A stretch of 64,000 nucleotides of DNA from JBGPGW01 sp046349515 (GCA_046349515.1 JAXMCE010000004.1:1-64000), one strand, 5' to 3'; counted from the stretch's first letter, positions 18,358-26,644 are shown. Numbers and translations: made by a program. The notes: generated by a model from the letters alone, not told the origin.

Positions 18358-19434
18358 TCACGATGCTGGGCGTTCAATAACCTCAGCGATCGCCCGTCCA
18401 ATCTCAACCGTGCTGGCATTGCCCCCTAGATCACGCGTCCGGGGTCCCTCGGCCACGATCGTCTCGATTGCTTGTTCGACAGCATGCGCCGCGGCTTGAT
18501 GTCCCAAGTGATCGAGCATCATCGCAGCAGACCAGATCTGACCAATTGGATTTGCAACTCCCTGACCAGCAATGTCGGGAGCGGAGCCATGAACCGGCTC
18601 GAACATGGATGGGAAAGCGCGTTCTGGATTGATATTTCCTGAAGGCGCGATGCCGATGCCGCCGACGACCGCCGGCCCGAGGTCGGAGAGAATATCGCCA
18701 AATAGATTGCTTCCCACTACGACATCAAACCAGTCTGGATGCTGCACGAAGTGCGCAGTCAAGATATCAATGTGGTATTGGGACGTGCGTACCGTGGGAT
18801 AGTCCCTTGCCACAATGGCAAAACGCTCATCCCAATAAGGCATGGTATGAATAATGCCGTTCGACTTCGTAGCCGAGGTCACATGTTTCTTCGAGCGACT
18901 CATTGCGAGTGTGAAGGCATATCGGAGAATGCGGTCGACGCCTCTCTTCGTGAAAATTGATTCCTGAACGACCATTTCTTGATCGGTTCCGGCATAGAGC
19001 CGGCCACCGATCTCGGAATACTCCCCTTCGTTGTTCTCTCGCACGACGACAAAATCGATCTCACCCGGCTCTCGGCCAGCGAGAGGAGACCGGATACCCT
19101 TCATGAGGCGAACCGGTCGCAAATTGACGTACTGCTGCATGGCGCGCCGTATGGGGATGAGTAAGCCCCACAAAGAGACATGATCCGGAATTCCGGGCAG
19201 GCCGACCGCGCCAAGGAAGATTGAATCGAACGTCTTCAGTTGCTCAATCCCATCCTCAGGCATCATGCGGCCGGTACGCTTGTACAGCCCGCAACTCCAA
19301 TCGAACGCCTCGAAGACAAAATCGATGCCGAATCGGGCGCCGGCAGCCTCAAGTACCCGTATGCCCTCAGGTACGACCTCTTGACCAATTCCATCGCCAG
19401 GGATGACTGCAATTCGATGCTTGTTGTTTTTCAC
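18358..19434 (-). CDS. Tartrate dehydrogenase-like isocitrate/isopropylmalate dehydrogenase family enzyme
   Basis: 358 residues. The start I-A-V-I-P-G-D-G-I-G-Q-E-V is the family signature. The substrate loop (R-R-A-M-Q-Q-Y-V-N-L-R-P) and R-E-N-N-E-G-E-Y-S match tartrate/D-malate dehydrogenases better than LeuB or Icd. The metal-binding region G-D-I-L-S-D-L and the NAD-binding F-E-P-V-H-G-S-A-P-D-I-A-G are present. Expected reaction: NAD-dependent oxidation or oxidative decarboxylation of tartrate, D-malate or a related hydroxy acid, with Mn or Mg. It is 18 bases downstream of the SDR gene, so SDR, dehydrogenase, DUF429-HIT and rhodanese could be one leftward transcript. Confidence 0.9.
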   Translation of the reverse strand: MKNNKHRIAVIPGDGIGQEVVPEGIRVLEAAGARFGIDFVFEAFDWSCGLYKRTGRMMPEDGIEQLKTFDSIFLGAVGLPGIPDHVSLWGLLIPIRRAMQQYVNLRPVRLMKGIRSPLAGREPGEIDFVVVRENNEGEYSEIGGRLYAGTDQEMVVQESIFTKRGVDRILRYAFTLAMSRSKKHVTSATKSNGIIHTMPYWDERFAIVARDYPTVRTSQYHIDILTAHFVQHPDWFDVVVGSNLFGDILSDLGPAVVGGIGIAPSGNINPERAFPSMFEPVHGSAPDIAGQGVANPIGQIWSAAMMLDHLGHQAAAHAVEQAIETIVAEGPRTRDLGGNASTVEIGRAIAEVIERPAS

Positions 19435-19452
19435 TTTGCGATACTTGTCCCT

Positions 19453-20208
19453 TCAACCCATCGACATGCCGCCGTTTACGCGGATGGTTTGTCCTGTAAT
19501 GTAGCTGGCCTCGTCCGAGGCAAGAAATGCCATAGCGTTGGCAATATCCTCAGGCGCTCCGTAGCGCCCCATCGGGATCATCCTGAGTGCGGCCTCTCTT
19601 CCAGCCGGATCGATCGATGCAAACATTTCCGTAGCGATATAGCCAGGCGAAACCGCATTGATCGTGACACCGAACGGGGCTGCTTCCACGGCGATCGCGC
19701 GCAGCATGCTGATAAGGCCTGCCTTTGCGGCTGTACACGCGGACATCTTATTCGGACCGAAATCATACTTTTCCGTAATAATTGAACCGGTTGCAAGCAC
19801 TCGCCCGAAACGCTGATTGATCATGTGCGGAAGAGAGGCGCGAACCAGAAAAAAGAATGGGTCAAGATTGTTGCGCAGTACGGCATGCCAATCGTCGTCC
19901 GTATTCTCGACAAACGGGCGATCGATGATGATGCCAGCATTGCTGATCAAGATATCGATCCGTCCGAAATTTGTCAGTGTCGATGTGATAAGGCGTTCCG
20001 CATCTTCGCGTTTGCCAACATCGGCCGGAACGACGATGGCTTCCGTCCCCGCCGCCCGAAGAGCGCGTGCCGTGGCCTCCGCCTTGTCCACCGAACTTCG
20101 GCAGTTGATCACGATCTTGGCACCTGAGCGCGCGAATCGCTCGGCAATCGCCTTTCCGATACCGCGCGAACTTCCAGTGACAATGGTGACTTTGCCCGCA
20201 AGACTCAT
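19453..20208 (-). CDS. Short-chain dehydrogenase/reductase (FabG-like)
   Basis: 251 residues from ATG 20208, chosen because GGAG lies about 6 bases upstream. The frame extends to an ATG at 20238. The cofactor motif T-G-S-S-R-G-I-G is near residue 13, followed by N-A-G-I, a catalytic Ser in the A-T-G-S-I-I-T-E segment and a shifted Y/K region (M-S-A-C-T-A-A-K). The classical Tyr is replaced: the position reads C-T-A-A-K instead of Y-x-x-x-K. The ending S-Y-I-T-G-Q-T-I-R-V-N-G-G is classic. NAD(P)-dependent reduction or oxidation is expected, but the missing Tyr makes activity uncertain. Confidence 0.85.
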   Translation of the reverse strand: MSLAGKVTIVTGSSRGIGKAIAERFARSGAKIVINCRSSVDKAEATARALRAAGTEAIVVPADVGKREDAERLITSTLTNFGRIDILISNAGIIIDRPFVENTDDDWHAVLRNNLDPFFFLVRASLPHMINQRFGRVLATGSIITEKYDFGPNKMSACTAAKAGLISMLRAIAVEAAPFGVTINAVSPGYIATEMFASIDPAGREAALRMIPMGRYGAPEDIANAMAFLASDEASYITGQTIRVNGGMSMG

Positions 20209-20276
20209 GCTGGCTCCACAATCGGTCTCGGGCTGCATGTTAGCAAGCCTGACCAGCCGTCCGCAAACCCACTACA

Positions 20277-21566
20277 CTAGACTGCGAGGAGCAAGCCGCA
20301 GGCAGAGGCGGAAAACAGAGCCCCCGCCACGTCGCCGATGATTCCCACCATGAGCGCATGGCGCACGCGTCGAATGCCGACCGCTCCAAAATAAACGGCC
20401 AGCACGTAGAACGTCGTCTCGCTCGACCCCTGGATCGTACTCACGAGATAGCCAAGGTGACTATCGGGCCCGATGGATGGATCGCGAAGGAGCGATGCCA
20501 AATATCCGTACGCTCCGGACCCCGAAAACGATCGAAGAACGGCCAGGGTGAGCGCTTCCGGCGGAAGGCCCAGATAGGCCGTGAGTTGTCCCAGTGGCTT
20601 GACCAGCAGGTCCATCGCGCCGCTCGCTCGCACCATTCCAATGGCGACAAGAATAGCGACAAGGTATGGGATAATTCGAACTGCGACCTCGAACCCCTCT
20701 TTGGCGCCGTCAACGAAGACCTCGTAGACGCGAACGCGGCGAACTATCCCGAAACCGACAAAAAACACTGCGACTGCAGGCAGGAGCCAAGTCGAAAGGA
20801 CATTGCCAGCCATCAGCATCGCCGGAACGATCCCGAGCAGCACGGCAAATGCAATGATGGTAGCCCAAGTCGGCGCAGGCGTGAGCCTCGCCAACATATC
20901 CGCATCGATAATCGCGCTTGGCATGAGGGGCGCCGGCTCGGAACGGGATTCGCTTGCGGTACCAATGGGGATCAATGGAGCAAGTACCTTCGCAGAAAGG
21001 ATAGCTACTGCCGTTGCAGCGAGTGTTGCCACCAACGTCGTCAGCACGATTCCAGCCGGATCCGCCGACCCAGCTGCCACACGCAAGGCGATCACTGTGG
21101 TCGGAAGAATGGTAACGCCTGACGTATTGATCGCAAGAAACAGCACCATCGCGTCGGATGCGGTCCCTTTGTGCCTATTGAGGCGTTCGAGTTCCTGCAT
21201 GGCGCGAAGACCAAACGGCGTGGCCGCGTTGCCCAATCCCAGAAGACTCGCCGAGATATTCAGTATCATAGCGCCCATTGCTGGGTGATCCGCTGGCACG
21301 TCGCGGAAGAGCCGGGACATCAGGGGGCGAAGTAGCCTTGCGATTCCTAAGAGGAGCCCCCCTGCCTCTCCGATCTTCATGAATCCGAGGAAGAGAGCCA
21401 TTATTCCTATCAATCCCAGAGCAAGCGTGACCGCCTCGCCTGCAGCACCGACCATGGCCGACGCAAGCTGGTCCATTGGCGCCATGCCGGTACCCGACCA
21501 GGTCAATTGACGATAGGCGGAGACCGCACATCCGAGAGCGATCAGTATGAAGAATAGAACGTTCAT
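20277..21566 (-). CDS. Fused SpmA/SpmB nucleoside-recognition (Gate) domain membrane protein
   Basis: 429 residues, strongly hydrophobic, with about ten membrane segments. The N-terminal half matches SpmA-type Gate domains (S-A-S-L-L-G-L-G-N-A-A-T-P-F-G). The C-terminal half is SpmB-like (I-I-P-Y-L-V-A-I and G-S-G-A-Y-G). In Bacillus these are two spore-maturation proteins. Here they are one chain in a bacterium with no sign of sporulation, a form known from many Gram-negatives. A transport role is likely and the substrate is unknown. It lies upstream of the SDR gene on the same strand. Confidence 0.85.
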   Translation of the reverse strand: MNVLFFILIALGCAVSAYRQLTWSGTGMAPMDQLASAMVGAAGEAVTLALGLIGIMALFLGFMKIGEAGGLLLGIARLLRPLMSRLFRDVPADHPAMGAMILNISASLLGLGNAATPFGLRAMQELERLNRHKGTASDAMVLFLAINTSGVTILPTTVIALRVAAGSADPAGIVLTTLVATLAATAVAILSAKVLAPLIPIGTASESRSEPAPLMPSAIIDADMLARLTPAPTWATIIAFAVLLGIVPAMLMAGNVLSTWLLPAVAVFFVGFGIVRRVRVYEVFVDGAKEGFEVAVRIIPYLVAILVAIGMVRASGAMDLLVKPLGQLTAYLGLPPEALTLAVLRSFSGSGAYGYLASLLRDPSIGPDSHLGYLVSTIQGSSETTFYVLAVYFGAVGIRRVRHALMVGIIGDVAGALFSASACGLLLAV

Positions 21567-21898
21567 TCAAAGACCAACTACGCGAACGCCAATGCCCAAT
21601 CGCAATGACGAAACCAGTACCGATGATTGAAGTAGTGCATCAAGAGACACGGAATTCGATCGAAAAGTGCGCCCTATGCGTGCCTAACGCTGCCTGTCTT
21701 ATATTCCCATTTGTCCCTAATCGTCCCACTTTCGGCGACAATGCTGCATATGATCGTTTCGCCACACTTGTTGGCCAAAAAACACGCTCGCCAAACATAG
21801 CTGTTGAAATTTGTCCGATTTTAGTTAATTTTCGTTCTAACCCCATATCTTGTCTGTCGGCACAGGGGCCGCCGACTACACGTCGATGGAGTTATCCT
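21567..21898. other. AT-richer divergent intergenic region
   Basis: It lies between the SpmA/SpmB fusion (leftward) and the small basic peptide gene (rightward). Base composition drops well below the surrounding genes, especially at 21770-21850, as expected for promoters. I could not place a convincing -35/-10 pair. A frame open from 21605 runs into the basic peptide but lacks a coding signal. Confidence 0.4.
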
Positions 21899-21982
21899 AT
21901 GGCAGCTAAGGCCAGGAAGACTAAGAAAAAGGCGACCGCAAAGCGCAAGACCGCGAAGCGGAAGTCCTCGCGTAAGCGCTAG
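21899..21982 (+). CDS. 27-residue Lys/Arg/Ala-rich basic peptide (histone H1-like)
   Basis: A very small gene with its own signals: GGAG lies 7 bases before the ATG, and a strong terminator follows 10 bases after the stop. About 60 percent of residues are Lys or Arg, in K-K-K, K-R-K and R-K-R clusters separated by Ala and Thr, like the tails of bacterial histone H1-like proteins. It has no hydrophobic core, so it is expected to be unfolded and to bind DNA or RNA. A frame open from 21605 would give a longer protein, but its upstream part does not look coding. The function is inferred only from composition. Confidence 0.65.
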   Translation: MAAKARKTKKKATAKRKTAKRKSSRKR

Positions 21983-21992
21983 CCTGATGATG

Positions 21993-22032
21993 CATCGCCC
22001 GCCTCTTAGACAAGAGGCGGGCGATGTCTTTT
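21993..22032 (+). terminator. Strong Rho-independent terminator
   Basis: A perfect 15-bp GC-rich stem (21993-22007 paired with 22012-22026) with a 4-base AGAC loop is followed by TCTTTT. It ends the transcript of the 27-residue basic peptide gene. Confidence 0.9.
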
Positions 22033-22357
22033 GATTGTGTGTTCATTATTGAACGAATTCCTTAGATAGACTGCGGTTTACTCGGGATGTTCCTTGCCTG
22101 TCATCTCGGTCACCGTGGCGAGATCTGGCCGCCATCAAATTCTATTGCACGGGCAGGTTAGACGAAGTGTTGCCTTGGCAACAAAATCGACTTCTACGTT
22201 CATTGCCGTGTCAGATGCCTCAGTTCGGCAGCGCATGGGTTAGCTTACCGTGCTTCACGCCGCCATATTTCCAGCGCCACTTTTCTCGAATCACTTGCCG
22301 ACGATTTGACAATTCTTGTCACCGAGAGTTCGCCACCCGCTCCAGGGAACTAATCAC
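22033..22357. other. Upstream region of the S24-type regulator, with an operator-like repeat
   Basis: There is no gene in these 325 bases. An inverted repeat GTTCA-TTAT-TGAAC at 22041-22054 lies right after the terminator and could be an operator, but it is about 300 bases from the start of the regulator. The rest, around 22080-22350, shows no clear structure or reading frame. Confidence 0.35.
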
Positions 22358-23053
22358 ATGAACAGCTTAGCTGAAGCGAAACGTAAGCCAACCTTACTTG
22401 CCGAACCAATGTCGATGGCCAAGCGCATCGCGCTTGCACGCAAGGAAGCCGGCTTAAGTCAACAAAACGTGGCGGATCGATTTGGTATTTCGCGCGCTGC
22501 AGTCGCCCAATGGGAAAATGGCGACACTTATCCCGGCACCGCAAAACTCGAGGGCTTGGCGGAAGTATTGCGCGTACGCTTGGAATGGTTGGCCACGGGA
22601 CGCGGAGTCCAACGCGCGGATATCAACGAGTTTGGCCTTTTTACGATGAGCGGCCATCGGATGGTTCCCCTTATTGATCCGGCGCGCGCCGCATACTGGC
22701 CAACCCGCCGCGGCGAGCTCCCAGCTAACGAGGTACCAACAGAGGTTGCTGCCGGCCCTGCTTCGTTTGCACTCGTTATTGACGATGACAGCATGGCGCC
22801 CGCATTGGCGACTGGGGACAAGATCATCGTAGACCCCGATGTCGCCCCGCGGTCAGGCGACTACGTAGTCGCGACAGTTGAGGACGATGATGCTGCACTG
22901 GTTCGACTCTATCGCCCCCGCCCGGATGGGAGTGAGCAACTCGTCGAGCTTGTCCCGTTCGATCGCGCTTGGACTACACGCACAATTGGCGGAGGAAAGT
23001 CCGGTCGAATCATCGGAACGATGGTTGAGCACCGGCGTTATCGACGACCATAA
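22358..23053 (+). CDS. XRE-family regulator with S24 (LexA/CI-type) domain, catalytic Lys missing
   Basis: 231 residues from ATG 22358, with AGGGA 10 bases upstream. The N-terminal helix-turn-helix (about residues 18-75) contains A-G-L-S-Q-Q-N-V-A and I-S-R-A-A-V-A-Q-W-E-N-G. The C-terminal domain has D-D-D-S-M-A-P-A-L-A-T-G-D, with the Ser of the S24 dyad. Where CI and LexA carry the general-base Lys (K-R/K-K before L) it reads A-A-L-V-R-L-Y. The Lys is replaced by Val, so self-cleavage is not expected. It resembles phage repressors. Its targets are unknown. Confidence 0.85.
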   Translation: MNSLAEAKRKPTLLAEPMSMAKRIALARKEAGLSQQNVADRFGISRAAVAQWENGDTYPGTAKLEGLAEVLRVRLEWLATGRGVQRADINEFGLFTMSGHRMVPLIDPARAAYWPTRRGELPANEVPTEVAAGPASFALVIDDDSMAPALATGDKIIVDPDVAPRSGDYVVATVEDDDAALVRLYRPRPDGSEQLVELVPFDRAWTTRTIGGGKSGRIIGTMVEHRRYRRP

Positions 23054-23122
23054 TTGACTTGCGTCATGACTATTGATCGCTCAAATCACACGCTTCTTAG
23101 ATACCTCTCAACCGATCAATAG

Positions 23123-23341
23123 CATCGCAGTGCTGCTTCGAACGACAGTTTCCGTCTTGTCGTCGACGGCGTACCGACGAGCCCGTTCAACATGCTGAAC
23201 GAGCTGGTCGACAGCCACGCGGCCAAGGAGGGCACGGTCCAATTCGCCTTCCCTGAGACCGCGAAGACTCTTGCGCTGCAGATCGACAAGTTTGGAGCGG
23301 AGGTGAAGGGAATGCCGATCGCGTTGCCGGAGAAGCGTTAG
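23123..23341 (+). pseudogene. Coding-like remnant lacking a proper start
   Basis: After an in-frame TAG at 23120 the frame is open for 72 codons and looks coding, with normal GC-rich third positions. The first ATG is at 23192, which would give a 49-residue protein beginning M-L-N-E-L-V-D-S-H, but clear coding character starts well before it (F-R-L-V-V-D-G-V-P-T). No ribosome binding site is evident. The likeliest reading is the 3' end of a gene whose front was lost, next to a phage-like repressor. A real short gene is possible. I do not recognise the family. Confidence 0.4.
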
Positions 23342-23394
23342 GCCCGATCGGCCTTTGATAACTGGCTGACCGCCTGCGACGTACGTGCGGAACG

Positions 23395-23742
23395 CTAGAC
23401 TCCGCCAGCGACCTTGACCACCTTGGCCGCCGTACTGATGAGTGCGCCCGCAGCCTCGATCACGTCCTTGGCCTGGCTAAGACGCTGGCGCGCTCGGGAA
23501 AGGCCGGCAATCCCCTCGGCGAGCGCCCCCTCATTCTCGATCAACCTGTCCCGAATGACCGCGAGCCGGGCATTCTCGAGAGCTAGGATCGTTTGCTGGA
23601 TGTCGAGGAGCCCTTCTGCAGCCTTGCGGCGATCGTCGGCCGACGCGCCTTCGAGCGCGATCTGCCATTCGGTCGAATTCATGTCCCTGCGCAGCGCGTA
23701 AAGCTCATCGAGCGTCTTGGACTTGAGCTCTTCGGGCGTCAT
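23395..23742 (-). CDS. Small coiled-coil protein of unknown function
   Basis: 115 residues, almost entirely helical and charged, with heptad-like leucine and alanine spacing from about 40 to 100. There is no signal peptide. GGAGG stands 4 to 5 bases before the ATG. It lies 24 bases downstream of the lipoprotein gene on the same strand, so the pair is probably one operon. I do not recognise the family. Confidence 0.65.
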   Translation of the reverse strand: MTPEELKSKTLDELYALRRDMNSTEWQIALEGASADDRRKAAEGLLDIQQTILALENARLAVIRDRLIENEGALAEGIAGLSRARQRLSQAKDVIEAAGALISTAAKVVKVAGGV

Positions 23743-23766
23743 GCTTCCTCCACGGGGCGCCCGCTC

Positions 23767-24687
23767 TCAGGGCGCGCGCTTCGGCGCCAGTTCATCGACG
23801 AGCGCCTTCAGGCTCGCGACGTCACGGAGCAAGAGTGTGACTCCGCCCTCGCCCAATCGGCCTTCGGCGAAGGCAACCCAACTGTCGTGGAGAGTCGCGG
23901 CGGCTTTGCGCGCGGCGTCGAGATTGTCGCTTCTGATCGTCGTTTGGAATGCGGCCATTCGCCTCGCGCTCCAGTCGGACGGCAGAGGTCCATCCCGGAG
24001 ATACGCTTCGGTGATCGGATTGCGCTCCCGAATCTGGACGAGGAGGTCGAGGTCTGCTGTCATCTGCTGGCCGATGGCGGTAAGAGCCGCACGCTCGAGA
24101 TCGAGCTCCCGTTCGACGGCGGCTCCGTGTGATGTCAACTCGTCGCGAAGGGCCGCGTTCTGGTACGCACCAACCGCCAACGTGACCGCGGGGTTGACGA
24201 GGCTCTTCACGGGCCGGCCCGCAAAGGACGCATCTGCGATCGCGGGTTTCAATTCCGCCATGCGGTCGACAAGACTATTGGTCGTGCCGACGAGGCCGGG
24301 TGTTGCATCGCTTGCACTCAAGGATTTGAGGGCGCCGAAATAGGAACGCAGGAGTGCCACATGCCGCTTCAAGTCGCGCAGAATCTTGAGCCGTGCTTCG
24401 AGCAGGCGGTCGCTTTCCTTGAGCCGCGCGCCGCGCGCCGCCCGATCGATGTCGGGCTTGGCCTGTTGGAGCTGGAGTGAATCGACACTGACGGAAAGCT
24501 GGAATGATTCGTCGATGACCGCAGGCACGGCCTCCGTATAGGCGATGCCGGCATCCGCGAAGTGGTCCGCGGTCTCGCTTGTGTGCGCGGGCGCACACGC
24601 GGAAATCGCGGCCGACAGGATCAGTGCCGGAAGCAATCGGCAGGCGGAACCGCCGTCTCGGTTTTCGCCCGTGCGCCGGGGATCCAT
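23767..24687 (-). CDS. Helical lipoprotein of unknown function
   Basis: 306 residues from ATG 24687. A basic N-terminus is followed by a hydrophobic stretch and the lipobox I-S-A-C, so the mature protein should be lipid-anchored at Cys. The rest is predicted helical with many Ala, Leu and Glu residues and long hydrophilic helices. The frame runs open to 24867 but that extension would place the signal peptide internally. It is co-directional with the small coiled-coil gene downstream. The family is not recognised. Confidence 0.65.
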   Translation of the reverse strand: MDPRRTGENRDGGSACRLLPALILSAAISACAPAHTSETADHFADAGIAYTEAVPAVIDESFQLSVSVDSLQLQQAKPDIDRAARGARLKESDRLLEARLKILRDLKRHVALLRSYFGALKSLSASDATPGLVGTTNSLVDRMAELKPAIADASFAGRPVKSLVNPAVTLAVGAYQNAALRDELTSHGAAVERELDLERAALTAIGQQMTADLDLLVQIRERNPITEAYLRDGPLPSDWSARRMAAFQTTIRSDNLDAARKAAATLHDSWVAFAEGRLGEGGVTLLLRDVASLKALVDELAPKRAP

Positions 24688-25110
24688 TACGACCGGCAAG
24701 CGGCAATTGCAATGTCGGCGCCAGCCCCATGGACCGCACTGACAAACGCAGAACTCGCCACTCGTAGAGCAAATTTTGGCGAACCTGCGTCTGTTCTGCG
24801 AACACGACGAGGCTTGATGAGGCAATAGCGCGCTGCCGGCCATGGCTCCCCCGCCACCAAGCACCAAAGCGGATCACGCTTCCGTCGGGCCCCATTTTCC
24901 CTTGTCTCGACCCCGGCCCCAACATGATCGAAGGACGTCAAGGCTAGCCGAGCCCTCCCCCACACACAAGCCGACCCGGAAGACGCGCGACGTCACCGCA
25001 AGATCACAGGCATTTCACACCCAATTAGCCCCGCTCCATCCCATCCTGGCTAACCGATTGCGCCCACCGGCGATGGTGAGAGGTGCCGGTTTCGAAGGGG
25101 AGTTTTCAAT
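24688..25110. other. Divergent intergenic region
   Basis: These 423 bases separate the lipoprotein gene (leftward) from the Gly/His-rich secreted protein (rightward). GGGGAG before 25111 is a good ribosome binding site. I find no convincing gene, RNA, long hairpin or repeat. Confidence 0.4.
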
Positions 25111-25842
25111 ATGTCCAACCGTCCTGCTCGCCAAGGCCTGCTTGTGACAACAATTCTCTCGGCCGGCATCCTCTCGTTCATCACCGCCACGGCGTGGCTC
25201 AGCCCGTCCGCGCAGGCACGAGAAGGAGGCGGACATGGCGGCGGAGTCGGCGCCGGCGCGGGCTGTGGTGGACATGGCGGTGGCTCGGGAATTGGCTCCG
25301 GTGGTCACGGCGCGGGAGCGGGTCTCGGCGGCGGACGAGGTAGCGGTGGTTCCGCCGGCTTGGGTGGCGGTCGCGGCAGCGGCCAAGGGGGACCAGGCGG
25401 CCATGGACACGGCCATGGTGGTGGCGAGAGCGGCCACGGCCATGGACATGGCCTCGCTGGCGGTGAAGGCGGGGAGGGCCATGGACACGGTCATGGCCAC
25501 GGACGCGCCGGTGGCGAGACTGGAGAAGGACATGGACATGGTCACGGCCACGGACACGGGGTCGCTGGTGGCCGCGGCAATCACGGTCATGGCCTTGCCG
25601 GGCTCCTCGGCCGGGGCTTTGGGTTTGGCAATATCGGCAAGGCATCGGGCGAGGGTCATCTGGGCAATCATGGACATGGCCACGGTCATGGCTACGGCAA
25701 CCTCGGCAAATCCGCGGGCGGTCAGACTGCAAGCGCGACGGCCGGCGGAACGACCGGAAGCGTAGCGACCAGCGGTGGCAGCCAAGCCGCAGCCGGCGCT
25801 CAGATTGCCGGTTCCAGCGGCTCGCCCGCCAGTCAACCTTGA
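25111..25842 (+). CDS. Secreted Gly/His-rich repeat protein
   Basis: 243 residues. A clear signal peptide with a hydrophobic core at about 9-28 ends in S-A-Q-A. The mature part is low-complexity: first Gly-rich, then at least four runs of alternating H-G up to H-G-H-G-H-G-H-G, then a Ser/Ala/Gly tail. Dense His clusters suggest binding of Zn, Ni, Cu or Mn in the periplasm or outside the cell. A frame on the opposite strand is open over the same bases but is an artefact of the repeat. GGGGAG lies about 8 bases upstream of the ATG. The GDT1-family transporter follows after 147 bases on the same strand. Confidence 0.8.
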   Translation: MSNRPARQGLLVTTILSAGILSFITATAWLSPSAQAREGGGHGGGVGAGAGCGGHGGGSGIGSGGHGAGAGLGGGRGSGGSAGLGGGRGSGQGGPGGHGHGHGGGESGHGHGHGLAGGEGGEGHGHGHGHGRAGGETGEGHGHGHGHGHGVAGGRGNHGHGLAGLLGRGFGFGNIGKASGEGHLGNHGHGHGHGYGNLGKSAGGQTASATAGGTTGSVATSGGSQAAAGAQIAGSSGSPASQP

Positions 25843-25989
25843 TCGCTGGCGAAGGCATCCATCGCGCGTTACTCGGACTCTCGCGAAGAGAATCACTCGC
25901 AATTCACATCGCACTGGCCACAAGGTGTGACACGGGCTATAGACGCACACCGCCCGTGTCCGCAGCCTGCAGTCGTCCGTGCATCCTGA

Positions 25990-26556
25990 ATGAATGCGTT
26001 CCTCATTTCCGCCGCAGCCATCGCTGTCGCCGAAATCGGCGATCGCACGCAACTGCTCTCGCTCATGCTCGCCGCTCGGTTCCGGCGCCCGGTACCGCTC
26101 CTTGCGGGCGTTATCCTCGCCACTCTCGCCAACCACGCGCTCGCCGGCCTGGCTGGGCGTTGGCTGAGTGATCTCCTTTCGCCATACATCCTCCGTCTCG
26201 TCGTGGGCGTCGGGCTCATCGCCATCGCCGCATGGACTCTTGTGCCCGACAAAATGGAGACAGATGTCAGCCGAGTCAGCTCACGTGGCGCCTTCCTCAC
26301 AGCGCTCGTATCCTTCTTCCTGACCGAAATCGGCGACAAGACGCAGATCGCGACTATCGCGCTTGCCGCCCGCTTTGATGACCTCGTCGCCGTCGTCGCC
26401 GGCACCACGCTCGGCATGGTGGCGGTCAACCTTCCCGTGATCGTCCTTGGCTCGGCCTTCGCCGAACGGCTTCCCCTTCGAGCCATTCGCATCGCCGCGG
26501 CCGCAGTCTTCTTGGCACTCGGCCTAGCGACCCTTATCCAGCTCACAGCTATCTAG
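25990..26556 (+). CDS. GDT1/TMEM165 (UPF0016) family cation transporter, probably Mn exporter
   Basis: 188 residues, about six membrane segments in two repeats. Each repeat carries the family motif: A-E-I-G-D-R-T-Q near residue 15 and T-E-I-G-D-K-T-Q near residue 113. The acidic residues form the metal site. Bacterial relatives export Mn2+. I looked upstream for a yybP-ykoY Mn riboswitch and saw none. The His-rich secreted protein upstream may be functionally linked. Confidence 0.9.
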   Translation: MNAFLISAAAIAVAEIGDRTQLLSLMLAARFRRPVPLLAGVILATLANHALAGLAGRWLSDLLSPYILRLVVGVGLIAIAAWTLVPDKMETDVSRVSSRGAFLTALVSFFLTEIGDKTQIATIALAARFDDLVAVVAGTTLGMVAVNLPVIVLGSAFAERLPLRAIRIAAAAVFLALGLATLIQLTAI

Positions 26557-26597
26557 CCAGCTTCGCCGATCGCAGGGCAGTCGCGCTCGATTCATAT

Positions 26598-26634
26598 TCA
26601 ACATATATGTTGACTATCAACTCTTGAATTGATA
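26598..26634. promoter_or_regulatory. Operator-like palindromes upstream of the ArsR-family gene
   Basis: A perfect 16-base palindrome TCAACATATATGTTGA (26598-26613) is followed at once by a second inverted repeat with arms TATCAA (26615-26620) and TTGATA (26629-26634). The region is very AT-rich against its surroundings and lies 11-47 bases before the ArsR-family start. Autoregulation by the encoded repressor is the simplest reading. Confidence 0.65.
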
Positions 26635-26644
26635 TTCATCGACT

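Noticed and set aside
21605..21898. Longer protein ending in the basic peptide (start 21605)
   Set aside because: The upstream part is AT-rich, without coding bias, and the ATG at 21899 has a good ribosome binding site.
25843..25989. yybP-ykoY manganese riboswitch before the GDT1-family gene
   Set aside because: The conserved loops of that riboswitch are not present.
25015..26136. Long frame on the minus strand over the Gly/His-rich gene
   Set aside because: It is the mirror of the repeat; the plus strand has a signal peptide and a ribosome binding site.
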